Of a DNA stretch of 64,000 nucleotides, positions 39,107-47,248 are shown in pieces. The stretch is from Candida dubliniensis CD36 (lineage: Eukaryota > Ascomycota > Pichiomycetes > Serinales > Debaryomycetaceae). Made by a program: the position numbers and the translations under genes. The notes under the pieces were generated by a model, which saw only the letters and a list, made by a program, of their open reading frames with translations, was not told where the DNA came from and did not search any database. How positions within the stretch are numbered: position 1 is the stretch's first letter; the number at the start of each line of letters is the position of its first letter. The stretch lies in the NCBI RefSeq assembly GCF_000026945.1, contig NC_012863.1, positions 959,501 through 1,023,500 of the forward strand, in the 5' to 3' direction.

Positions 39107-39528
39107 ACTAATAGAATCTGATACCAAATTATCGTACATGAAATGAAAAAAAAAGATTTGTAGAGCAAATTCAATTAGATGAAATACAATGGTATCCTGG
39201 ATTGACTGAATACCATGTGCTAAACCTTCATATCACTGACAGCTCAATGAAAACAAAACAGAGGCATGAACTTGTTCTAGGTGGAACTTACAAAAACGCT
39301 TGAAGCTGTTGATTCACAGTTCAGTCAATTTCACATACTGTTATGCGAAGGCTGTTTCTTTGTTGACGATCAATCAATTTCTAACGCTCCACCAAACTTG
39401 TTGGACACTGCTCTGAGAGTCAACCAAAGACACACTAGCTGTCCTAATAATAATGGACAAAAAAAAAAAAAAAAAAATATTTACTGTTATTAAAAAAAAT
39501 CTACAAAATAGAAATGGAGAAAAGAAGC
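39107..39528. other. Convergent 3' region between SAP10 and EFB1
   Basis: The 3' flanks of two genes that face each other. It holds a perfect 7-bp hairpin (39189-39195 with 39210-39216, 14-nt loop) about 85 bp after the SAP10 stop. A block of higher GC with several small inverted repeats lies at 39240-39456, and an A-run at 39460-39477. The block may be a structured untranslated region or small RNA (see findings). Confidence 0.4.
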
Positions 39529-40516
39529 TTACAATTTTTGCATAGCAGCAATATCAGTAGATTGGACATGGTCTTCATCTTCTTCAATAGCAGCTTGCAA
39601 TTCATCCAAGGAGACTAAAGCATCTTCAACAACCAAGTTGATTTGTAATTTTTTGATACCGAAACCAACTGGGATCCATTGGTGAGCACCCCAAGTCAAA
39701 CCTTCCATTTCGACGGCTTTAACGTTGGCCAATAATTCGTCCAAATCAGTTTCATCATCCCATGGTTTGACATCCAAGGTGACAATAGATTTAGCAGCTG
39801 GTTTTGGACCTTTAGCAGCTTTCTTGGCAGCGTATTCAGCTAATCTTTGTTGCTTCAATTTTTCAGCTTCTTCATCAACTTCATCATCAGAACCGAACAA
39901 GTCGACATCTTCGTCATCTTCTTCTTCAGCAGCAGCAGCAGAAGCAGCTGGGGCTTTACCGGCTGGCAAGTCTTCAAATTCTTCAGTGAATGAAGCAATG
40001 TGGTTGAACCATCTGGTGAATTGTGGGAATTCCTTTTGGAAAGCTTTGTAGACAGTAACATCAGCTTGAGTGGCAGCAGTACTAGCAAACATGTTAGTAT
40101 ATGGTTTTATTCTTATACTTGTTGTCGGTAATTGCAAAATCAATTGTCTCATTAAAATAACTCTATTATTGTCAGATATAAGATTTAAATCTTCTTTGTC
40201 ACTCATGCGGTGGGTCTTGAGGCCACCTCATAAACACGGACCAAAGATTGAGATCATCATTTTAATAAATAAATAAAATCGCCGGATGCATTAGAATGCA
40301 GTCACATTTTGGAATTGGGGTTTCCATAACTCAATTAAGATATTCCAGCTAGAAACGTCTCCATGTCAATGGCAATTTCCCAATGAAATGAGATCAAACT
40401 AATAATACAAAATACCAAGCTGAAAAAAATACTTACCCATCAATGTATGATTTGTCAGCCAAGAATTCGTTCAATGACTTGAGAGATTCAACTTTAGAGA
40501 AATCTGAGAATGACAT
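39529..40516 (-). CDS. EFB1: Elongation factor 1-beta (eEF1B alpha), two exons
   Basis: Exon 1 is 40516-40437, exon 2 is 40081-39529, giving 210 residues that start Met-Ser-Phe-Ser-Asp-Phe-Ser-Lys-Val-Glu. This is the nucleotide exchange factor that reloads eEF1A with GTP. Seen: an N-terminal GST-like helical region (to about 90), an acidic linker with Asp-Leu-Phe-Gly-Ser-Asp-Asp-Glu, and the C-terminal exchange domain with Leu-Asp-Val-Lys-Pro-Trp-Asp-Asp-Glu-Thr-Asp and Gly-Leu-Thr-Trp-Gly-Ala-His-Gln-Trp. It ends in Asp-Ile-Ala-Ala-Met-Gln-Lys-Leu, nearly identical to yeast Efb1. The intron has GTAAGT at its start, TACTAAC at the branch and TAG at its end, and carries a snoRNA. The codon at the joint (Gly) is split after two bases. 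Confidence 0.97.
40082..40436 (-). other. EFB1 intron hosting snR18
   Basis: 355 nt. Donor GTAAGT (complement of 40431-40436), canonical TACTAAC branch site near 40093-40099, acceptor TAG. In S. cerevisiae the EFB1 intron hosts snR18, and the equivalent snoRNA is visible here. Confidence 0.93.
40165..40266 (-). ncRNA. snR18: Box C/D snoRNA snR18 in the EFB1 intron
   Basis: On the minus strand: box C TGATGA (complement of 40254-40259), a guide CTTTGGTCCGTGTTT (complement of 40232-40246), a D'-like ATGA directly after it, a C'-like TGAGTGA (complement of 40199-40205) and box D CTGA (complement of 40172-40175). Short AT-rich flanks can pair. The guide is complementary over 13 nt to the conserved 25S rRNA stretch AAACACGGACCAA. 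The fifth base before D' pairs with the A of that ACGG, matching the S. cerevisiae snR18 targets A649/C650. Host gene and target both agree, so the call is strong; the exact ends are estimates. Confidence 0.9.
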
Positions 40517-40918
40517 TATGTAATTGGTTTGTGATGTGGTGGTGTAGTAAAATGATACTTCAAAGAAAGCAAAGGAAAGGAAGTTAAAAAAAAAAAAAGG
40601 AAAAAAAAAAATTTGATGATGTTGGATGTGCTTTGCTCTTTTCTCTCTCTTCAGTCAAAGGGGAAAAAAGAAAAATTTTTCACTGAAAGAAAGCGAAGAA
40701 CAAATAAAGAAAATTATTTGCACTCTTTAAATACTTTCACAACGTTGTCCTCACTTACCACCACCACTCCCCTTTTTACAAACTTACCACTCATACATTC
40801 TTTATATACAGGCACACCAAAAATTTTATGTGTGTATTCTTGTATCCTACACACGACTTATATCTAGCTTAAGCTATTTCTATTATTGTATATGGTCTTT
40901 TTTTGTTAGGGTTTCCAA
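40517..40918. promoter_or_regulatory. EFB1 promoter region
   Basis: 402 bp between the EFB1 start and the EFM5 stop; both genes read leftward. A TATATAAA box on the minus strand (complement of 40801-40808) lies about 285 bp upstream of the EFB1 ATG. A purine-rich A tract near 40584-40613 could place nucleosomes. No Tbf1 palindrome of the RPL22 type is present. Confidence 0.5.
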
Positions 40919-41671
40919 TCACTTTTGAAATTTCCAATACGAACATTCGAAATTCGCATAACACCTAAATTCGTTACTTAATCCATTCTTATGTTCGGGG
41001 AAAAAGTCTGTCATCTCGGTATCAGGATAGTTTTTCTTAGTGACCAATTCAAACATTCTTTCACCAGTCGACGTGATTAATTTATACTTGTTATCTCCAT
41101 GTTTTGTTTTCTCGGTCTTGTTGTGAACCAATAAGTTCTTGGCTGCTTCGCTCGACTTTGTCTGACACTCTTCTTCTAAGAATGGGGGATCAATCAATAA
41201 TCTGTGGCATTTGTTGCGTAAATGCTCTGGGATATCGTTGGGCTTATTGTAGTCGTAGACACTAAAGTGCTCGGAACCGGCCAAAACCTTAAATCTAGGG
41301 TCAAACTCTAATAAATAAATATGCTCAGTAGGAATCTCTTCTGGTGGGAATTGCTTAATGGCGGCATACACTGAAGGTGCACTGGCAATCACAACAACCG
41401 TGCTTTCGTCAGCACCTTCTAATAAAGCTTTGCCCAATATTTTTGCAGTCTCATCCGAGTACCAAAATTGTGATAATTGCCAGTCCTCTTTAAAGTCGTC
41501 AATAGTTATCTTTTGTTGCTCTTGTTTCTTTTGCTCATCAAATTTATCTTCAGATTGCTGGTACAAGGATTCAAACTTCTCCAACCTCTCTTTTTCTTCG
41601 CTTCTGAATTCTTGTAAAGCAGCCAAGGCATGTGCAGACAAGGCTATTGGTTCATCGTCAGAACTGGTCAT
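40919..41671 (-). CDS. EFM5: EFM5 lysine methyltransferase of eEF1A
   Basis: Encodes 250 residues from the ATG at 41671 (yeast Efm5 has 248). Efm5, formerly annotated as an N6-adenine methyltransferase-like protein (AML1), trimethylates Lys79 of eEF1A in the cytosol. Seen: an N-terminal helix, Gln-Leu-Ser-Gln-Phe-Trp-Tyr-Ser at about residue 65, a nucleotide-binding strand Val-Val-Val-Ile-Ala-Ser-Ala-Pro-Ser near 92-100, Leu-Leu-Glu-Phe-Asp-Pro-Arg-Phe near 120, and the motif Asp161-Pro-Pro-Phe164 that gave the family its N6-methyltransferase label. The C-terminus has Cys-Tyr-Ala-Asn-Phe-Glu-Cys-Ser. It lies 400 bp upstream of EFB1, which encodes the exchange factor of the same eEF1A, and is divergent from TFC3. 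Confidence 0.92.
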   Translation of the reverse strand: MTSSDDEPIALSAHALAALQEFRSEEKERLEKFESLYQQSEDKFDEQKKQEQQKITIDDFKEDWQLSQFWYSDETAKILGKALLEGADESTVVVIASAPSVYAAIKQFPPEEIPTEHIYLLEFDPRFKVLAGSEHFSVYDYNKPNDIPEHLRNKCHRLLIDPPFLEEECQTKSSEAAKNLLVHNKTEKTKHGDNKYKLITSTGERMFELVTKKNYPDTEMTDFFPEHKNGLSNEFRCYANFECSYWKFQK

Positions 41672-41961
41672 AGTGGTTATGTAATATTTATTGGGTAGGT
41701 GCTCTTTTAATTAAAAAAGAAACTGATAGAGTTTGAGAAGTTGCCAACTTGATGCCAAAAAAAAAATTCACCCGAAAATATAATAATAATCTCAAGCAAC
41801 CAAAAAAAAGAAAGAAAAAAAAAAAAAAAAACGAAACAAATAAAATAAAATAAAAACAGATGATGATAACAACAGGAAAGTGAATTTTTTTTTTTTTTAA
41901 CAGACTTACTGCAAGATTCGATCAGGATAAATTGAGTAGTATATCTAAAAGCCATGCTAAT
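41672..41961. promoter_or_regulatory. Divergent promoter of EFM5 and TFC3
   Basis: 290 bp between the two start codons. It contains A-runs at 41757-41767 and 41815-41830, a T-run at 41887-41898 and ATAAT repeats, the usual poly(dA:dT) promoter layout. No defined factor site called. Confidence 0.4.
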
Positions 41962-44900
41962 ATGCTGTTTCCGTGTGCACCATATGAAATTGTTCAATTT
42001 ACAGTAAAGAAATTATCGTTTTCGGGAAAGTGGGGATTAACGTTAGATGAGTTGTGGACATTTATTCAAACCAAATTTAACCAACAAGATGAATTGGATG
42101 AATTTCAAAAACAATTAATATGGCAATGGCTATTTGTTGCGGAAGGTGAGGATGGAAATCCAGAGGAAGCCAAAATATATGTCACCTATGATAGTAGCCC
42201 AGTCAAGGCGAATAGCGACTACAAGGCATTTGTTGCAAGTTATGAGGATTTAACGAAAATTCGAGTACTCCCAGGACAGGAAACTCAGGTGTTTTATTTA
42301 ACAGGAATCTCCAACAACAAAAAGTTTTTATCGTCCCTTGGTGAAAAACCATATGAGTTACTACAAGAGATTGCCAAACACGGGAGCAAAGGTATTTGGG
42401 CACCTACTTTGACTGATGTAACTGGCCAGGACAATAGATCATTGACAGGAAGACTCAATAAGTTGGAAGAATGGAGGCTTATTTACAGGGAGAAAAGGTT
42501 TTACACAGAGAAAAAAGTACATACCAATTGGATTGTACATATAAAGTTTGCCTCAACATCGGAAAAGCCCGAGGATAAACAGACGAAGAAAAAACTTGAC
42601 CACACCAACGAAGAATCCAATGATCCAAACAAGGATGAAGAAAATGAAGAAGATAGTAATATTAGCGGGTATTGGACGTTTCGTGAAAATTTGAAAAACG
42701 TTATTGTTGAGTCTTGTAAAAATGCTCCACATTCAGTCAGGGTATTCAGAGATTTGAAAAGAGAATTACGAATGCATGAAACAAGATCGTTATCAAATTT
42801 GTTTCGCGCAATCGTTAATGTCCTCCACAATAAAGGACTTATAGAAAAGGTGAATATCAAAGACGAAGAAACGGATAGATTAATCTACGCTATTAAGTAT
42901 TTGAAAGACCCTGAAGATTCGAAACTAAATATGGAAACTGAATTTCTGGAAATGCCCCTGTTGGGTGACAACGGGGAAGATCAAGAAGATGGGGATGATG
43001 ATGAAGAAGATGACGACGAAGCTAGGTTTGTGCCTTCGTTTAATATCATGTTTCCTCTTGCATCACAGTTGTACCAATACATATACGATTCAAAACTGGA
43101 AGGTATCTCGACGAGACAGATGCTTCTGCTGGTATTTGGACAGCCTAGGAATAGATTAGTGGAAAGATTTTTTGAGATATTTTCCAGCTATCAGTTGAAA
43201 GGACTGGAGTTGCAGCCATTGAGACTATATCCTGACGAAAATGATAAAACTGGAGTAGTCAGAATTGTTGATGCCGAAGGTAAAATCAAGTTTTACAAAT
43301 ACTGTGCTCGGGATAGTATTAATTCAGTTACTGTCAAGATGCATAAAAAAGAGAGACCAGTTTTGAAAACAATAAGTGATGTTGATTTCAAAGCGTTGAA
43401 TGAAAGTTTATTTGTGAAAGACAGAAAAAAGAAAACAGTACCATTGTTTGCTGTTCCTGAGAAATTATATCCTGCTATTAAAATGTTACATGATCCGCAC
43501 CACAAGTATGGTGAGGGTGAACATCTTGTTGATAAGTCAATGGTGTCTCCTATAAAAGATGACAAACTTAGGAAAACGGAAGCATCTAAAGTGGAGAAAG
43601 ATGATGCTGTCAATGTGATACTGTCTAGTACCCAGAAGTTACCTTTGCCAAAGCGGAAAGTATCCAAGGAATCACCTAACACTACTCCAAAGAAAAGAAA
43701 AGTTGAAACTTTGCCTGCAAACGATATTGTGAGATGTTTACGAAGGTCTGCACGTTCAGCAAGAAAGCCTGCAATAAAAATTGAAGATGATGTCTTGATG
43801 AATGACCTGGACAATGATTACAATGAAGCTGATAATCAAGAAAGAATAGAACTGGGTGTAAAAGTAGAATCAGAGCAAGAAAGTGATGATAAAATTGCTA
43901 CAGATGGCCTTTCAACGACGGAAAGTGTATCAAATGAAACTGTTAAACTTGAAACTAAATCGGTTTCTTTGGGTCTGAATGGTAAACGGGTACGAAAATA
44001 TAGGCGAAGAAAAGGTTACCAAACACCAAATTTTGGAGACGATGCCCAGGGTGAATTACGAAGAGATTTGCTTGTAAAACTAGTTGAATCCAAAGGTGGG
44101 ATTCTTATTTTTGACGCAAAGTTGTCCAGAGAATTGGACGAAAAATTAGAAAACACTACGATAACAGATAAAAGGACAATTCAAAGAGATATAGAAAAGT
44201 TGCAAAAAAGTGGCATGATTGAGTTTGAACTTATACCACTGACAAAAAGTGGCCAGCCAATTACCAGATTGCTAATATATTCCAAAGAAGAAAGATCAAG
44301 ACCTAGTAATGAGGTGATTGAGGGGTATAGAAAATCGTGCTCAGAGGGATGGAACCGAACTCAAAACAAGAGACTGTTTACTAATGTCAACATAAGAACT
44401 ATTGAGTCAAAATATACACTTTTCCATATTGAAAGTCCCTTTGACAGGAAAAACACGAAAAGGTTGGAATCTTTGGCCCAGTCGAAAGGAAAGGCAAAGC
44501 CCGTTGCAGCAAACAGACGCAAACCTCAAACTAAATTTGTGGGTGATATACTGGGATTTCATGACGAAGATCATCAGGATGTACCAGCGGGTCAAAATGT
44601 TACTGCACCTTCTGATGTCAAACGAGACGAAAAGTTGGCTTTAAAATCAGAGGCTATAAGTTCGCACAAATCTGCTAAGTCAACCAAAAGTGAACTGTCT
44701 AGTTTTGCTCCAAAAAGATTTAAAAGAAAATCTGCTCCTGAAAGAAGATCTAATAATGGTAAGCTGCTGAATAGAGGGGTTAAAAAGAACTTTGCTGTCA
44801 AATTCGACAAAACCGATACGATCACTTTGTTCCGTGCTGTGTGCATTTCCAAAGCTTTTAACATAAGTTCTATTGATTACAACGCTATAAGCGAACTTTT

Positions 44901-46104
44901 CGATAATGTCACTGTTGATTCCTTGCGGAAAACGTGGTCTGTAACTAGAAAATCGATTGGTGGAGGGGCAGTAGTAGACAAGGGAGTTGAGGAGTTTCAG
45001 TTGATTGTGATGAGAGGAATAGATGAAGGAAATGTACTGGCCGGCGATTTGGAGGATGTTAGAATACCGTTCTTTTTGGACCTATGGGCCAATTATGAAG
45101 GTGCCGACAATGAGTTTGTTGACAAAATGCCGTTGTATAAGAATATGGAGGATAACTATAGGTACTACAAGAAAACAACAACTGAAACCTATGTTGATAC
45201 TTTTGAGCAAATTGAGCTTTTATCAATGAGAATGAAGGAGATGTCTCTTGCAACCATTCCATTTTATGTGTCTAAAGATCCAGAGGATACGGTTTTACCA
45301 ATAAAACCGCACGATGAGATTAGAACCATGTTGAAGGCAATATTTGGTACGTCCAAAGAAACGAGCACCTCAAGTAAGATTGACAAGTTGTTATCAGGTT
45401 TCCCTCACAAGCATATTCAGGAAGCGTCGGAAGCGATGATCAAAGATAGAGAATTGTTGTATTTTGGAACTGATGACAGCCAAAACAATTTTGCCTTGAC
45501 CGATAAAGTATATGATTCCCTATATGTGCGTATTCTGGCATCATTTTTCAATGAAGCAGCTCAGTTTAAAGATGAACTATATAATGTTGTCAGTTCCAAG
45601 AAGGGATACCCTTTGTCACAGGGAATAGACAATGGTATTATGGCACAACTATTAGACCTTCTATCGAGCTCCTCGATATCTGTAAAAAGAATGGAGAAGG
45701 ATTATACTTTTGACGGGTATGAATCGCGATTGATGGATAAGAATGATTTGGATTGTGAAATTGTGTTGTATAAATCGTCCACAGACTTGAGGGACATAGA
45801 TGACCAAGACATCCACATGATTATCCCAGTCCCCACTGGGAAACCATGTAGTAGAGTTTGGTTAGATATAAATGGACAAATTGATGCAAAGTTGTGGCGA
45901 GATATTGTTGTTGCAATTTTGTATCATGTTCACTTTCGTCCTGGTATTCCAATGGATATGATATTCAGAAAGTTTGATTCGTTGTTGAGTGTAAGTGATT
46001 TCACTGCGGTGATTGACTGGTTGACAAAGAGTGGGTGTATTGAAAGAGGCGCTCATAATGGATACTTTACTTCAAATAATTGGTTAAATATATTAGGATA
46101 CTGA
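41962..46104 (+). CDS. TFC3: TFIIIC subunit tau138 homologue, B-box binding
   Basis: Encodes 1380 residues from the ATG at 41962; the frame is open ten codons upstream but has no ATG. Tfc3 is the largest subunit of TFIIIC and binds the B box of tRNA genes, calling RNA polymerase III. Seen: an N-terminal winged-helix region (Trp-Gly-Leu-Thr-Leu-Asp-Glu-Leu-Trp), Gly-Ile-Trp-Ala-Pro-Thr-Leu-Thr-Asp-Val-Thr-Gly-Gln-Asp-Asn-Arg-Ser-Leu-Thr-Gly-Arg (the same block is in yeast), an acidic linker near 335-355, a Lys/Arg-rich middle and a Myb-like segment near 950-1000. The C-terminal block has Phe-Arg-Pro-Gly-Ile-Pro-Met-Asp and ends in Asn-Trp-Leu-Asn-Ile-Leu-Gly-Tyr. Length is larger than yeast Tfc3 (1160), mostly in the linkers. 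It has many CTG codons, to be read as Ser. Confidence 0.93.
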   Translation: MLFPCAPYEIVQFTVKKLSFSGKWGLTLDELWTFIQTKFNQQDELDEFQKQLIWQWLFVAEGEDGNPEEAKIYVTYDSSPVKANSDYKAFVASYEDLTKIRVLPGQETQVFYLTGISNNKKFLSSLGEKPYELLQEIAKHGSKGIWAPTLTDVTGQDNRSLTGRLNKLEEWRLIYREKRFYTEKKVHTNWIVHIKFASTSEKPEDKQTKKKLDHTNEESNDPNKDEENEEDSNISGYWTFRENLKNVIVESCKNAPHSVRVFRDLKRELRMHETRSLSNLFRAIVNVLHNKGLIEKVNIKDEETDRLIYAIKYLKDPEDSKLNMETEFLEMPLLGDNGEDQEDGDDDEEDDDEARFVPSFNIMFPLASQLYQYIYDSKLEGISTRQMLLLVFGQPRNRLVERFFEIFSSYQLKGLELQPLRLYPDENDKTGVVRIVDAEGKIKFYKYCARDSINSVTVKMHKKERPVLKTISDVDFKALNESLFVKDRKKKTVPLFAVPEKLYPAIKMLHDPHHKYGEGEHLVDKSMVSPIKDDKLRKTEASKVEKDDAVNVILSSTQKLPLPKRKVSKESPNTTPKKRKVETLPANDIVRCLRRSARSARKPAIKIEDDVLMNDLDNDYNEADNQERIELGVKVESEQESDDKIATDGLSTTESVSNETVKLETKSVSLGLNGKRVRKYRRRKGYQTPNFGDDAQGELRRDLLVKLVESKGGILIFDAKLSRELDEKLENTTITDKRTIQRDIEKLQKSGMIEFELIPLTKSGQPITRLLIYSKEERSRPSNEVIEGYRKSCSEGWNRTQNKRLFTNVNIRTIESKYTLFHIESPFDRKNTKRLESLAQSKGKAKPVAANRRKPQTKFVGDILGFHDEDHQDVPAGQNVTAPSDVKRDEKLALKSEAISSHKSAKSTKSELSSFAPKRFKRKSAPERRSNNGKLLNRGVKKNFAVKFDKTDTITLFRAVCISKAFNISSIDYNAISELFDNVTVDSLRKTWSVTRKSIGGGAVVDKGVEEFQLIVMRGIDEGNVLAGDLEDVRIPFFLDLWANYEGADNEFVDKMPLYKNMEDNYRYYKKTTTETYVDTFEQIELLSMRMKEMSLATIPFYVSKDPEDTVLPIKPHDEIRTMLKAIFGTSKETSTSSKIDKLLSGFPHKHIQEASEAMIKDRELLYFGTDDSQNNFALTDKVYDSLYVRILASFFNEAAQFKDELYNVVSSKKGYPLSQGIDNGIMAQLLDLLSSSSISVKRMEKDYTFDGYESRLMDKNDLDCEIVLYKSSTDLRDIDDQDIHMIIPVPTGKPCSRVWLDINGQIDAKLWRDIVVAILYHVHFRPGIPMDMIFRKFDSLLSVSDFTAVIDWLTKSGCIERGAHNGYFTSNNWLNILGY

Positions 46105-46289
46105 ATAAGAGGCACGATTGTTATTTATGGAATGAGTATTTTTGTGTAATAATAAATTTGTATCAGTAAGAATTGCACTAAAACGAGAAAAAAAGAAAAG
46201 TCAAGGCCAGAAAAAAAAAAAAAACACATCTCGTTTGAATTTTCTTTTTTTAACATCTATAGAAATATCAACTATCAAATTGCAATATA

Positions 46290-47075
46290 ATGGGGTTGGC
46301 AGGTACAAAAATAAAGCAGCGGTTTGGGAACGATCCTAGAAACACCAACTGGTCTAATGACACATCACGTTTTGGACATCAATATTTATCGAAAATGGGT
46401 TGGCAACAGGGTAGTGGATTAGGATTGGTATCGCATGCATTAACTACCCATGTTAAGGTTTCTATCAAGGACGATAATTTGGGACTAGGAGCCAAATTAC
46501 ATAAACGTAAAGCCAATGGTGATGGTGGATTAGAGGAAGAAGGAACTGCTGGATTAGATGCGTTTCAAAGAATATTGGGAAGGTTAAATGGGAAAGAAGA
46601 TGTTGTTAATAAAGTATTGGATAATGTTCGTGACGATGATATTATTAACGGTAAATGGGGTATGAGATTTGTCAAGGGGGAAACTTTACTGAGTACTTGG
46701 GATAAGGAGAGTAAAAAATTAATATCTTATAAAAATCAGGAAGATGATGAGAAGAAGAGTAGAAAGAGGAAAGCTGATGAAAGCGGTACTAAAGAAGATA
46801 AAAAGATGTTGAAAAGGCATAAAAAGGAGAAGAAAGAGAAGAAGGAGAAGAAAGACAAGAAGGAAAAGAAAGACAAAAAGGACAAAAAATCCAAGAAGGA
46901 AAAGAAAGACAAAATACGAACCAGTTTAGAGGAAACGCTGGTATCAAAAGAATCTAGTACTACTCCACCCCCTATCGCCACCCGACTTTCGGCTAGATCA
47001 AAGTGGATTAAACAGAAGAGGGCATCAGTGATGGATGCAAAGGCATTAAACGAAATTTTTATGATCACCAATTGA
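46290..47075 (+). CDS. PXR1: Pxr1/Gno1 G-patch protein, rRNA processing
   Basis: Encodes 261 residues from the ATG at 46290. Pxr1 (Gno1) is a nucleolar G-patch protein that activates the helicase Prp43 in pre-rRNA processing and was also reported to restrain telomerase. Seen: Met-Gly-Leu-Ala-Gly-Thr-Lys-Ile-Lys-Gln-Arg at the start, then the G-patch at about 25-72 (Leu-Ser-Lys-Met-Gly-Trp-Gln-Gln-Gly-Ser-Gly-Leu-Gly and Asp-Asp-Asn-Leu-Gly-Leu-Gly-Ala). A region with Phe-Gln-Arg-Ile-Leu-Gly-Arg-Leu-Asn-Gly-Lys follows, then Trp-Gly-Met-Arg-Phe-Val-Lys-Gly. A long Lys-Lys-Glu/Lys-Lys-Asp repeat spans about 150-222, typical of the family. Size fits yeast Pxr1 (271). Confidence 0.95.
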   Translation: MGLAGTKIKQRFGNDPRNTNWSNDTSRFGHQYLSKMGWQQGSGLGLVSHALTTHVKVSIKDDNLGLGAKLHKRKANGDGGLEEEGTAGLDAFQRILGRLNGKEDVVNKVLDNVRDDDIINGKWGMRFVKGETLLSTWDKESKKLISYKNQEDDEKKSRKRKADESGTKEDKKMLKRHKKEKKEKKEKKDKKEKKDKKDKKSKKEKKDKIRTSLEETLVSKESSTTPPPIATRLSARSKWIKQKRASVMDAKALNEIFMITN

Positions 47076-47248
47076 GAAATATACAAAGAGCTCGGATAAC
47101 CAAGACAAGTTGTATTGTATGTAGAACACAATACATAAAGTATAGATATGTGTAATATGTATTGATTTGATATTAGAACTTTGAATAATAAACTCCTAAA
47201 CTATATATTAGTCCTATAGAAATCCTCTATTGGTCAGTCTTCATTGAT

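Noticed and set aside
39281..39493. 70-codon plus-strand frame between SAP10 and EFB1
   Set aside because: No ATG start and it ends in a poly-A translated run; better explained as structured untranslated DNA.
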